Below, one piece after another: positions 44,177 to 52,037 of a stretch of DNA of 64,000 nucleotides. Source of the DNA: Flagellimonas aurea (GTDB taxonomy: Bacteria > Bacteroidota > Bacteroidia > Flavobacteriales > Flavobacteriaceae); contig NZ_JAFLNL010000007.1 of the NCBI RefSeq assembly GCF_017313785.1, positions 124,001-188,000 of the forward strand, read 5' to 3'. The position numbers and the translations under genes were made by a program. Within the stretch, counting starts at the first letter, position 1, and each line of letters opens with the position of its first letter. The notes beneath the pieces are model-generated. The model did not search any database. It was not told the DNA's origin and worked only from the letters and a program-made list of their open reading frames with translations.

Positions 44177-45046
44177 CTACATATTTTCCCCAAACAATAA
44201 ATAGGCCATCGCCTTTTCGGTATTCCCATCTTCCAATAGCTGTTTGGCCAAGGTATGCAGTTCGGTTTTGGATTTATCTTGTATTCCCGCGACCTCAACA
44301 ATGGTCTTAATGTCTTGTGGGGAAGGCAGTTGCTCTAAATTTCCCAATCGCCCTAAATTGTTTCCTGTAAGCACATCGCTTTCTCTAATGCCCTTGGGCA
44401 AAGCATCCACGCCAATGCCATGGGTACGGATGGGCTTTGGAATCTCAAAAAGGGATTCTTTAATCGCTCGAATGTACCAGTTGCCGCCCATACGGCCCAC
44501 CAAGTCCAATTTTTCAGTGTCTAGGACATCATCCGTCAAGTAGTCGTCGTTGATGTGAATCATGTCCACTTGGGCAATGATCAAGTTTCCTGCTCCTGGG
44601 GTTTGGGCCAGTTCCACTACTTCCAAAACGGTACACTCAAAGGATACGGGAGCCTCGCCCACGCGAGGCGGTTTTACTTTGACACTGGGTACTTCGGTAA
44701 AACCTGCTTTCACAAATTCGTTCACGCCTTTCTCGTATGCCGTACTGGAAAGCGACATCTGCTCCGCCATTTTGTGGTTCACTACATTGATGACCACCTC
44801 GGGCACTTCCACCACATTTTGATGGGTATGTTTTAAAGAGTTATCCCTGCCGCTTCGAGTTGGGGAAAATACCATCACGGGCGGATTGGAACTGAAGACA
44901 TTGAAAAAACTGTACGGACTCAAATTTACATTCCCTTCGGCATCTACCGTACTGGCAAAGCAAATCGGTCTTGGTGCCACAGCAGTGGATAGGATAGTAT
45001 ATAGTTCGGGTTGAGGTATGGTGGTTGGGTCTAAGGTTTTTATCAT
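44177..45046 (-). CDS. Flavin reductase family protein
   Basis: 289 aa. Flavin-reductase-like FMN-binding split barrel: STAVAPRPICFASTVD (about residue 20-35), NLSPYSFFNVFSSNPPVMVF, and GNLIIAQVDMIHI. A C-terminal extension (about 215-289) is not part of the barrel. Uses NAD(P)H to reduce flavin or serves an oxygenase partner. It is on the same strand and downstream of fahA-hmgA-hppD, separated by 132 bases with palindromic repeats, so could help aromatic catabolism. Confidence 0.86.
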   Translation of the reverse strand: MIKTLDPTTIPQPELYTILSTAVAPRPICFASTVDAEGNVNLSPYSFFNVFSSNPPVMVFSPTRSGRDNSLKHTHQNVVEVPEVVINVVNHKMAEQMSLSSTAYEKGVNEFVKAGFTEVPSVKVKPPRVGEAPVSFECTVLEVVELAQTPGAGNLIIAQVDMIHINDDYLTDDVLDTEKLDLVGRMGGNWYIRAIKESLFEIPKPIRTHGIGVDALPKGIRESDVLTGNNLGRLGNLEQLPSPQDIKTIVEVAGIQDKSKTELHTLAKQLLEDGNTEKAMAYLLFGENM

Positions 45047-45108
45047 TTAGATTGATTTTGCGTTGTTGTTCCTGCGCTTGGGCAGGAATCGATATTGTTT
45101 TTAAAATG

Positions 45109-45168
45109 GTGACTGAGCGGAGCCGAAGTCACATAATATCCAAAGCCAAGTAGCTTCGGCCCCGCTCA
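45109..45168. repeat. Extragenic palindromic repeat copy B (paired)
   Basis: GTGACT (45109-45114) and AGTCAC (45127-45132) flank the core GAGCGGAGCCGA. An inverted second copy of the core, CTTCGGCCCCGCTCA (45154-45168), can pair with TGAGCGGAGCCGAAG (45114-45128) with one mismatch, forming a long hairpin between fahA and the flavin reductase gene. Confidence 0.7.
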
Positions 45169-45178
45169 ATTACCAAAA

Positions 45179-46399
45179 TTACATTGCAGGCAACACTTTT
45201 GTGGTCACTTTGCCAAATCCGACTCTAATATCGCCATTTTGTGCGTAACCGCTCATCGTTACCGTATCGCCATCTTCTATGAATTTTCGTTCGGAGCCAT
45301 CTTTCAATTGGATGGATTTAGAGCCTCCCCAAGATAATTCAAGCATGGAGCCAAAACTGTTTTCTTCTTTGCCTGAAATGGTTCCAGAAGCCATCATATC
45401 CCCAATATTGATGTTGCAACCGTTTACCGTATGATGCGCCAATTGTTGGGCCATGTTCCAGTACATATGTTTAAAATTACTAAAGCAAACTGTGGTTTCT
45501 TCACCGTTTTCTGGTTGGATACCGACTTCTAGATTGATGTCATAATTCCTTTTACCTTCATATTTTAGATAGGGGAGGACTTCGGGTTCTTGTTTGGGGC
45601 CATTTGTTCTGAAAGGCTCCAAAGCTTCCAACGTAACCACCCATGGTGAAATGGACGATGCAAAATTCTTGGCCAAAAATGGTCCCAGCGGCACATATTC
45701 CCATTTCTGAATATCTCTGGCCGACCAATCGTTGAACAATACCAATCCAAAAATATAATTCTCGGCATCTTTAGTAGGGACAGATTCGCCCAATTGGGTT
45801 TCTTTTCCACAGATAAAACCCATCTCAAGTTCAAAATCCAACCGTTTGGTGGGACCAAAAACTGGGGAGTCCGCACCGTTGGGCATCGTTTGTCCTTTGG
45901 GCCGATGGATGGGCTGTCCGCTCACAACAATGGAACTTGCCCTGCCGTGATACCCCACGGGAATATGTTTCCAATTGGGCAATAGGGCATTTTCGGGGTC
46001 GCGGAACATTTTGCCCACATTGGTGGCGTGCTCCAAACTGGAATAAAAATCAGTGTAGTCTCCCACTGTGACGGGCATGTGCATTTGTGCCTCCGACTGT
46101 TTTACGAAAAGTTCGGACTTGCCCGCCAAAACGGACTCGTCATCCTTTAACCAATACTGAATCTTTTTGCGGACCCGCGTTGTGATTTCCTTCCCGAGGG
46201 AAATAAAATCATTCAAGGTATCCTTTTCCAGTAGTGCTGTGTTAAAATCGAACACATCCAACTCGGCCACAGCGGCCAAATCCAAAATATGTTCACCTAT
46301 GGCAACACCCACTCGCGGGCTTCTGTCTTTAGTGGAAAAAATCCCAAAGGGAATATTGTGAATCGAAAAATCTGAGTTTTCAGGTATTTCTATGATCAT
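45179..46399 (-). CDS. fahA: Fumarylacetoacetase
   Basis: 406 aa. Last step of tyrosine degradation: cleaves fumarylacetoacetate to fumarate and acetoacetate. N-terminal SH3-like domain (1-115) and FAH catalytic domain. Metal ligands and catalytic groups lie in DYTDFYSSLEHATNVG, LDFELEMGFICGKE and LFNDWSARDIQKWEY; GTISGKEENSFGSMLE is near the C-terminus. Same strand as hmgA and hppD; a long hairpin lies in the spacer between hmgA and fahA. Confidence 0.97.
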   Translation of the reverse strand: MIIEIPENSDFSIHNIPFGIFSTKDRSPRVGVAIGEHILDLAAVAELDVFDFNTALLEKDTLNDFISLGKEITTRVRKKIQYWLKDDESVLAGKSELFVKQSEAQMHMPVTVGDYTDFYSSLEHATNVGKMFRDPENALLPNWKHIPVGYHGRASSIVVSGQPIHRPKGQTMPNGADSPVFGPTKRLDFELEMGFICGKETQLGESVPTKDAENYIFGLVLFNDWSARDIQKWEYVPLGPFLAKNFASSISPWVVTLEALEPFRTNGPKQEPEVLPYLKYEGKRNYDINLEVGIQPENGEETTVCFSNFKHMYWNMAQQLAHHTVNGCNINIGDMMASGTISGKEENSFGSMLELSWGGSKSIQLKDGSERKFIEDGDTVTMSGYAQNGDIRVGFGKVTTKVLPAM

Positions 46400-46412
46400 T
46401 TAAAATTGAATT

Positions 46413-46478
46413 TGTCAGCTCGAGCGCAGTCGAGAGCGATACATAAGCCTTCTTTTCTCGACTGCGCTCGAAATGACA
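46413..46478. repeat. Extragenic palindromic repeat copy C, 23-bp-class hairpin
   Basis: Perfect 16-bp arms TCGAGCGCAGTCGAGA (46420-46435) and TCTCGACTGCGCTCGA (46456-46471), a 20-base loop, and outer 5-bp arms TGTCA (46413-46417) / TGACA (46474-46478) separated by symmetrical 2-base bulges. It lies between hmgA and fahA. Confidence 0.85.
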
Positions 46479-46499
46479 GAAGGCATTGATAAATAGAGT

Positions 46500-47657
46500 C
46501 TACTCCAACCATGATTTATAATACTTACCATCATCAATTTTGAGGGCGTTCTCCGTAACCTGCAATGGTTTAAAGGTATCGATCATCACGGCCAATTCTT
46601 CCGTACCCTTTTTACCAATACTCGCTTCATAGGTGCCAGGATGTGGCCCGTGTGGAATACCCGCAGGGTGCAATGAAATATACCCTGGTCCAATGCCTGT
46701 GCGGCTCATAAAATCACCATCCACGTAGTACAATACCTCATCCGAATCTATATTGGAGTGATTGTAGGGTGCTGGAATGGATTTTGGGTGATAATCATAA
46801 AGTCTTGGGCAGAAGGAACACACCACAAAAGCACCTGTCTCAAATGTTTGGTGCACTGGTGGCGGTTGATGTATGCGTCCCGTTATGGGCTCAAAATTAT
46901 GAATGGAAAATCCGTAAGGATAATTGTAACCGTCCCAACCGACTACATCAAAAGGATGTGAGGCATAGACCAATTGGTGCAACATGCCCTGCTTTTTGAT
47001 TTTCATCAAAAACTCTCCTTTTTCATCAAAAGTTTGAAGGTCTTGTGGCAATTTATAATCCCGCTCACAGAAAGGTGAGTGTTCCAACAATTGTCCGAAC
47101 CAGTTTCGATAGCGCTTTGGGGTATAGATGGGGTGGAAGGACTCGGCATACAAAATGCGGTTGTCCTCCGTATCAAATTCGATTTGATAGATCATCCCTC
47201 GTGGAATGATGAGGTAATCCCCATATTCAAACGGAATATTCCCTAAAAAGGTTTTTAAAGTTCCCGAACCTTTGTGGATAAAGAGCATTTCGTCGGCATC
47301 GGCATTTTTGTAGAAATAGTCCGTAACGGATTTTCTGGGTGCCGCCAAGCCTACATGAACATCGTTGTTCACCAAAAGAGGTTCCCGCGATTCCAAAAAA
47401 TCATCCTTTGGAGCCACATCAAAACCGATGAACTTACGACTGGTAATGTTCTTTTCCACGGCAATTTTCGGACTCACGTCCAAGGCCTTCCCAATTTCCT
47501 TGACCTGCGTAGGTCGGTGAACATGATAGGAAAGCGAGGACATCCCATCGAACCCGATAGTCCCAAAAAGCTGCTCGTAATAGAGCCCGCCGTTCGGTTT
47601 CTCGAATTGGGTATGCCTTTTTTGCGGAATTTTCCCAAGTTTATGATAGATAGGCAT
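46500..47657 (-). CDS. hmgA: Homogentisate 1,2-dioxygenase
   Basis: About 385 aa. Fe(II) enzyme opening the ring of homogentisate to maleylacetoacetate. Cupin ligands lie in HPAGIPHGPHPGTYEAS with the preceding DEVLYYVDGDFM. ATG 47657 (MPIYHKLGKIPQKRHTQF) is preferred; the frame extends to 47714 without a reasonable start context. Order hppD-hmgA-fahA on one strand suggests one transcription unit, interrupted by short repeat-bearing spacers. Confidence 0.95.
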   Translation of the reverse strand: MPIYHKLGKIPQKRHTQFEKPNGGLYYEQLFGTIGFDGMSSLSYHVHRPTQVKEIGKALDVSPKIAVEKNITSRKFIGFDVAPKDDFLESREPLLVNNDVHVGLAAPRKSVTDYFYKNADADEMLFIHKGSGTLKTFLGNIPFEYGDYLIIPRGMIYQIEFDTEDNRILYAESFHPIYTPKRYRNWFGQLLEHSPFCERDYKLPQDLQTFDEKGEFLMKIKKQGMLHQLVYASHPFDVVGWDGYNYPYGFSIHNFEPITGRIHQPPPVHQTFETGAFVVCSFCPRLYDYHPKSIPAPYNHSNIDSDEVLYYVDGDFMSRTGIGPGYISLHPAGIPHGPHPGTYEASIGKKGTEELAVMIDTFKPLQVTENALKIDDGKYYKSWLE

Positions 47658-47710
47658 TGCTTTAATTTTTAGTGACAAGTATTGAGTGATACGCTCCAAA
47701 TCGGAACGTA

Positions 47711-47738
47711 ACACTTAACACTTACAATTTACAATTTA
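47711..47738. repeat. Tandem heptamer repeat
   Basis: Two copies of ACACTTA (47711-47717, 47718-47724) are followed without a gap by two copies of CAATTTA (47725-47731, 47732-47738). The array ends directly at the hppD stop codon (47739). Confidence 0.8.
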
Positions 47739-48872
47739 TCAGTGCAATGTGCCACGAAGCTCTTGCTCACGCTCTATGGCTTCGAACAGTGCTTTAAAGT
47801 TACCTTTTCCAAACGACTGTGCACCTTTTCTTTGGATAATTTCGAAGAACATCGTTGGTCTCGGTTCTACGGGTTTGGTAAAAATTTGCAATAAATACCC
47901 TTCATCATCGCGGTCCACCAAAATGCCCAATTCTTTCAATGGGGCAATATCCTCGTCAATTTCACCAACACGGTCGGTTACCGCATCATAATAGGTTGCT
48001 GGAACACGTAGAAATTCGACTCCTCTGCTTCTAAGGTCGCGAACGGTTTGGATAATATCGTCGGTGGCAACGGCAATGTGCTGAACGCCTTCGTCTTCAT
48101 AAAAATCCAAATATTCTTCTACTTGTGATTTTTTCTGTCCTTCGGCTGGCTCATTGATCGGAAATTTGATGCGTCCGTTTCCGTTGCTCATCACTTTGCT
48201 CATCAAAGCGGTGTATTCGGTGGAAATATCCTTGTCATCAAACGAAAGAATATTTTTGAATCCCAACACGTCTTCATAAAACTTTACCCAATGGTTCATT
48301 TTGTTCCACCCCACGTTGCCGACCATGTGGTCAACAAATTTTAAGCCAGTAGGCTCTGGGTTATAGTCAGGGGTTTCCCATTTTTTATAGCCAGGAAGGA
48401 ATGTTCCGTTGTAATCCTTGCGTTCCACAAAAATATGGACGGTCTCGCCGTAGGTATGGATTCCTGCGCGTACCACTTTTCCATTCTTATCCTCTTCAAC
48501 TTTCGGCTCCATATAGGATTTGGCACCGCGTTCCATGGCATTGTTATAAGCTATGGTGGCATCATCTACCCAAAGGGCTACGACTTTTACGCCATCCCCG
48601 TGCTTATCGATGTGTTTACCGATTTCGGTTCCACTTTTAAGGGGGGAGGTCAGCACCAATCGGATTTTGTCCTGTACTACTACATAACTTTCTCGGTCGC
48701 GTAGGCCAGTTTCCAGACCTGCTTGCGCATAGGATTGGAATCCGAAAGCGGTCTTGTAAAAGTGGGCGGCCTGTTTGGAGTTGCCAACGTACAGTTCAAT
48801 ATAGTCGGTACCGTTAATGGGCATAAAATCTTCGGATGTGTTTGCTTTTTTTGGGATTGTAGATGTTTCCAT
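47739..48872 (-). CDS. hppD: 4-hydroxyphenylpyruvate dioxygenase
   Basis: 377 aa. Converts 4-hydroxyphenylpyruvate to homogentisate. Two VOC domains (about 17-150 and 180-360). The Fe(II) ligands are the His in VDHMVGNV, the His in GVQHIAVATDD and the Glu in TMFFEIIQRKG. First gene of the tyrosine-degradation unit. Divergent from a MarR regulator whose likely operators lie in the 174-base spacer. Confidence 0.97.
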   Translation of the reverse strand: METSTIPKKANTSEDFMPINGTDYIELYVGNSKQAAHFYKTAFGFQSYAQAGLETGLRDRESYVVVQDKIRLVLTSPLKSGTEIGKHIDKHGDGVKVVALWVDDATIAYNNAMERGAKSYMEPKVEEDKNGKVVRAGIHTYGETVHIFVERKDYNGTFLPGYKKWETPDYNPEPTGLKFVDHMVGNVGWNKMNHWVKFYEDVLGFKNILSFDDKDISTEYTALMSKVMSNGNGRIKFPINEPAEGQKKSQVEEYLDFYEDEGVQHIAVATDDIIQTVRDLRSRGVEFLRVPATYYDAVTDRVGEIDEDIAPLKELGILVDRDDEGYLLQIFTKPVEPRPTMFFEIIQRKGAQSFGKGNFKALFEAIEREQELRGTLH

Positions 48873-48903
48873 GGGCTCTATTTTTTTATTGTTCAGTTCT
48901 ATT

Positions 48904-48918
48904 TTGTTGCATCAACAA
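48904..48918. promoter_or_regulatory. Candidate operator 1 in the hppD-marR spacer
   Basis: TTGTTG (48904-48909) and CAACAA (48913-48918) with a 3-base centre. It lies 32 bases upstream of the hppD ATG on the minus strand, where a repressor could block transcription. Confidence 0.35.
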
Positions 48919-48957
48919 CAAAAATAATAATTTTGGGACACGAAAACGATTTTACCT

Positions 48958-48971
48958 ACTCAATTTTGAGT
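48958..48971. promoter_or_regulatory. Candidate operator 2 in the hppD-marR spacer
   Basis: ACTCAA (48958-48963) and TTGAGT (48966-48971), perfect 6-bp arms with a 2-base centre, a size and shape common for MarR dimers. Confidence 0.4.
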
Positions 48972-49046
48972 TAAAATTTTTGATGCTCTTTGTCAATGGC
49001 ATTTGTGAAAATTGGAATTCCTATTTTTGTGGCTATTCTTTGATGC

Positions 49047-49502
49047 ATGCTCAGTCGTATAGATGAAATACAGGGGATGGGGTTCCATTTGGATTTGGTG
49101 CTCCGAAAGATTCAAAAGGCGTATTTGCGCACTTTTGATGAACTCGGGGTGGACACGACCATAGAGCAATGGGTGATTCTTTATCAAATTCATCAATTGG
49201 GCGAAGATGCGAGTCAGCGGGACATTGTAAACGAAAACTTTCGGAACAGGGCCACGACCTCACGTGTAATTGCAGGTCTGGAGCGTAAAGGCTGGATTTC
49301 CAAGACCCGTTTTGATGGCGATCAAAAACGGTTTAAGTTGGAGCTTACCCCAAAAGGACAAGAAATCCTCGACATTACCTTGCCTAGTGCCTTGGCTTTA
49401 CGGAAGCTTGCCGTGAAAGATGTGGATGCATCGGAATTTGAAATCTTTTTAAAGGTTTTGGACAGAATCGGGGATAACTACGGTGAAGATCAGCCCCAAT
49501 AA
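49047..49502 (+). CDS. MarR family transcriptional regulator
   Basis: 151 aa winged-helix regulator. The recognition region RDIVNENFRNRATTSRVIAGL and the wing SKTRFDGDQKRFKLELTPKG are clear. It is transcribed divergently from hppD, so it probably represses or senses the tyrosine-degradation genes; homogentisate or hydroxyphenylpyruvate would be natural ligands (inference). The stop overlaps the convergent TSUP gene by 13 bases. ATG 49047 fits; a second one at 49077 (MGFHLDLV) is possible. Confidence 0.9.
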   Translation: MLSRIDEIQGMGFHLDLVLRKIQKAYLRTFDELGVDTTIEQWVILYQIHQLGEDASQRDIVNENFRNRATTSRVIAGLERKGWISKTRFDGDQKRFKLELTPKGQEILDITLPSALALRKLAVKDVDASEFEIFLKVLDRIGDNYGEDQPQ

Positions 49503-50227
49503 TCGAACATCAATTTGGTGATGGTCGCCAAGCCTATCAACAAAATAAAGATCAAACTGAGCCTACGAAATTTTTCTTGGGGGATATACTTTAAAATTCT
49601 TTTCCCCAAGTAGGTGCCCACCAAGCCAATGGCGAATAAAAAGGGAAGGTACATCAACTCTTGTTTGCCAATATACCCATTGCCATAATAAACGAAGGTC
49701 CGTGAAAAATCGATCATAAAATCGATGAACGCCGAAGTAGCGATAAAAGCACTTTTTTCCAAATTAAAGGCGGCCATGGTAAGTCCGCGAATGGCCCCGC
49801 CCGTTCCTAGAAGTCCAGCCGAAAAACCCGATAGTGACCCTCCAATAATTGAATTCTTTTTGTTGGGAAGGACGACAATCTCACTTTTGATAAGGAACAG
49901 CAGACTGAAAACGACCAGAAAAACACCCAATACAATTTCAAGGACTGCACTATTGGCTATTTTGGATAGAAATCCACCGATAATGACAAAAAGCACGGAC
50001 GGAACCCCGATGTAGAGCAATAATTTTTTGTCCAGTCCTTTTTTGAACAGGAAAATCTTGCTGATGTTGCTGGACAAATGAAAAATGGCCGTCATTCCCA
50101 GTACGGAGTAGAAATCAAAATAAAAATTGCCGATCGGTACAAAGAATACCGAAGAGCCAAAGCCCCCGATGGTCCCGATAATTTCGGCGATCAGGGCGAG
50201 CAGAAGAAAAATGTAGTCTACTTTCAT
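49490..50227 (-). CDS. TSUP family (TauE/SafE-like) membrane permease
   Basis: 245 aa with about eight membrane helices. Family motifs near the start (IIGTIGGFGSSVFFVPIG) and centre (GGSLSGFSAGLLGTGGAIRGL) are the duplicated TauE/SafE signature. Members export sulfite, sulfoacetate or similar anions. Substrate unknown. Ends inside the convergent marR gene. Confidence 0.88.
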   Translation of the reverse strand: MKVDYIFLLLALIAEIIGTIGGFGSSVFFVPIGNFYFDFYSVLGMTAIFHLSSNISKIFLFKKGLDKKLLLYIGVPSVLFVIIGGFLSKIANSAVLEIVLGVFLVVFSLLFLIKSEIVVLPNKKNSIIGGSLSGFSAGLLGTGGAIRGLTMAAFNLEKSAFIATSAFIDFMIDFSRTFVYYGNGYIGKQELMYLPFLFAIGLVGTYLGKRILKYIPQEKFRRLSLIFILLIGLATITKLMFDYWG

Positions 50228-50352
50228 TCGTTTGAAAGATAGTGTGGTTTGCTGTATCGTATTTGATTTTGTGTCATTTTAACCAAAATAAATCTTAAAA
50301 TCAGGTTTTTGTGTTAATTGAGCATATAAACTGGATAATCTATTAGACGTCA

Positions 50353-50369
50353 GGGTAGGAAAACTACCC
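50353..50369. promoter_or_regulatory. Palindrome upstream of the 187-aa gene
   Basis: GGGTAG (50353-50358), spacer GAAAA, CTACCC (50364-50369), followed by CAACTTTG (50370-50377), one base from a -7 element. A repressor or activator site, or an RNA hairpin. Confidence 0.4.
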
Positions 50370-50407
50370 CAACTTTGTACCTGTATAACTTTTGATATAC
50401 AATTGCT

Positions 50408-50971
50408 ATGAAAAAGAATAATTTTTATCCAACAATATGGTCAACAGCACCATACACCCCGAATGTCCTTGCCGATTGGTATGGCTCGGAGAACAAAGGA
50501 GCAGAGTTGATTTTGTCCAATGAGGCTGCAACGGCTTATCATGTTTCAGAAATGACATTGAACATTACCAAGTTTTCAGCAATAGATGAACAAGGTAAAG
50601 AACATTTTATAATAGATTTTCCCGGTCAAAACCCGGTAACTTTCAAGGGTATCGCATCTGGGAGCTTTATACGTTCCAAGAGCGTTCTTTCTTTGCCCAA
50701 AGGTAAATACACAGCATTTCGTTTTTATATGGCGCAATGGGGCAATCAATTTATTTACCAAGATGGGATAGAGGAGTCTGCCAATACTTTTAATCGATTG
50801 GATTTTAATATCGAAGACGGTTTTGCAGTGGAGGAGAACAATGCTCCCGAAGTTAAATTGTGGTTTGACTTTGCTCCCTATCAGTGGAAGCGACACTTTA
50901 AACCGCTTACGGATTTGTTTATTGGGAGTAAAAGTCAAAAACCACGATTGGCCAATAGTTTTGGCAATTGA
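50408..50971 (+). CDS. Hypothetical protein, 187 aa
   Basis: No signal peptide or membrane segment. Many beta strands, a central aromatic-rich part (AFRFYMAQWGNQFIYQDG) and a C-terminal APYQWKRHFKPLTDLF. Some similarity in feel to DUF4382-type beta-sandwich proteins, but not enough to assign. Preceded by a palindrome at 50353-50369 and followed by a good terminator, so it is a one-gene unit with its own regulation. Function unknown. Confidence 0.65.
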   Translation: MKKNNFYPTIWSTAPYTPNVLADWYGSENKGAELILSNEAATAYHVSEMTLNITKFSAIDEQGKEHFIIDFPGQNPVTFKGIASGSFIRSKSVLSLPKGKYTAFRFYMAQWGNQFIYQDGIEESANTFNRLDFNIEDGFAVEENNAPEVKLWFDFAPYQWKRHFKPLTDLFIGSKSQKPRLANSFGN

Positions 50972-50995
50972 TTGATTAAGCTATGAAAAGGAATG

Positions 50996-51023
50996 AAAAA
51001 GGCACCGTTTGGGTGCCTTTTTT
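50996..51023. terminator. Bidirectional terminator
   Basis: AAAAAGGCACC (50996-51006) / GGTGCCTTTTT (51012-51022), loop GTTTG. Works for the 187-aa gene (+) and for the SET gene (-) that ends at 51028. Confidence 0.9.
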
Positions 51024-51027
51024 ATTT

Positions 51028-51642
51028 TTAAACGGTCCGTTCCGAAATTTCTATCGGCACACCGTAGTAAAAGTTATTGAGTATCGAGTCCATTTCTTCC
51101 CGACCCGCAACAATATTTTCGATTTTGTCCCAAAGTTCCTCTGGAAGCAGTCCGCGCAAAGGCTGTTGCTGTTTGGTAATGTTCCCAAAGACCTTTTTGA
51201 TCTTGTTGTCCCAGACCTTGTAGTATTTCAATAGGTCGTCGGGGTACACGATCTTTCGTCGGGTTCCTTCGTCGGCCGCCCGAAACGGCAAAGGAATGTT
51301 CAGGTAACCGTAATCATCGGTCAATTGTTCCCCTGGGTGAATGTCCCTGATGGCAATTTCAAAATCGTAGGCCGTGGTAAGGCAGTTGGAATTGAAACTA
51401 TGGTTTACGTACCTTCCGTTGTCCCAACATAAAATGTAGTTGCCCTTGTTGTTTCGAAAAGTATAGGTGTCCAATATATTTTGATAGATCGGTGCCATCT
51501 GTTGCAATTCCAAGGGAGTGAATTCTCGGTCCAATTGGTCCAATACCCATGTAACGGTTCCCGCGGGAATAAACTTTGTAGCGACCACGCCGTACCCTAT
51601 TTCGTTACTGATAAAGCGTAGTTCTGTATCTGGATGAATCAT
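51028..51642 (-). CDS. SET domain-containing protein
   Basis: 204 aa. The SET core is visible: FISNEIGYGVVATKFIPAGT at residues about 10-29, the pseudoknot pair RYVNHSFNSNCLTTAYDFEI and HPGEQLTDDYGYLN, both with the AdoMet/active-site residues (NHS-x3-NC; tyrosine in DDYGY). A C-terminal segment (about 135-204) is helical. Protein lysine methyltransferase is the family activity; a bacterial target is unknown. It ends a minus-strand series with a small thioredoxin, NIPSNAP and MFS genes. Confidence 0.85.
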   Translation of the reverse strand: MIHPDTELRFISNEIGYGVVATKFIPAGTVTWVLDQLDREFTPLELQQMAPIYQNILDTYTFRNNKGNYILCWDNGRYVNHSFNSNCLTTAYDFEIAIRDIHPGEQLTDDYGYLNIPLPFRAADEGTRRKIVYPDDLLKYYKVWDNKIKKVFGNITKQQQPLRGLLPEELWDKIENIVAGREEMDSILNNFYYGVPIEISERTV

Positions 51643-51734
51643 TTTATATATAATGAATTTTTGAATGAAGGTATAAAATTGTTCGATCCGTAGATTGAAA
51701 ATTTACAGGGGTGCGCTATGTTTCAAATTAAATG

Positions 51735-52013
51735 CTAACTATATTGATTTTTAGTGAGTTGATTCAGCTTATTCAGTACTTCATACACTGAAAAACTGCG
51801 GGCAAACCGATGCATTTCCTTGCTGCCCGCCTTGATGATGACCACAGGCAGCGTAAATACCATGGACTGTCCAGTAAATTCCGTTTCTTCCTCCACATCC
51901 ACCACGCGAATGTTGACCTCGGGAAAGTTTTCTTGGACGGCTTCCAATAGTTTTGGTTTCAGCACCATGCAGACACCACAGGTTTTACTCGTAAAATAGA
52001 TAAGTTCCATCAT
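51735..52013 (-). CDS. Small thioredoxin-family protein
   Basis: 92 aa. Active site TCGVCMVLKPKL (CGVC) and cis-Pro in TLPVVII. A reduced thioredoxin fold, cytoplasmic, for disulfide exchange. Two ATGs adjacent (52013, 52010). It lies 24 bases after the NIPSNAP gene. Confidence 0.86.
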   Translation of the reverse strand: MMELIYFTSKTCGVCMVLKPKLLEAVQENFPEVNIRVVDVEEETEFTGQSMVFTLPVVIIKAGSKEMHRFARSFSVYEVLNKLNQLTKNQYS

Positions 52014-52037
52014 CTATGTTGCAATGGGGTCTTATTC

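Noticed and set aside
45071..45086. Small hairpin CCTGC..GCAGG after the flavin reductase start region
   Set aside because: Only 5 bp with no T-run; it lies upstream of the flavin reductase start, not at a transcript end.
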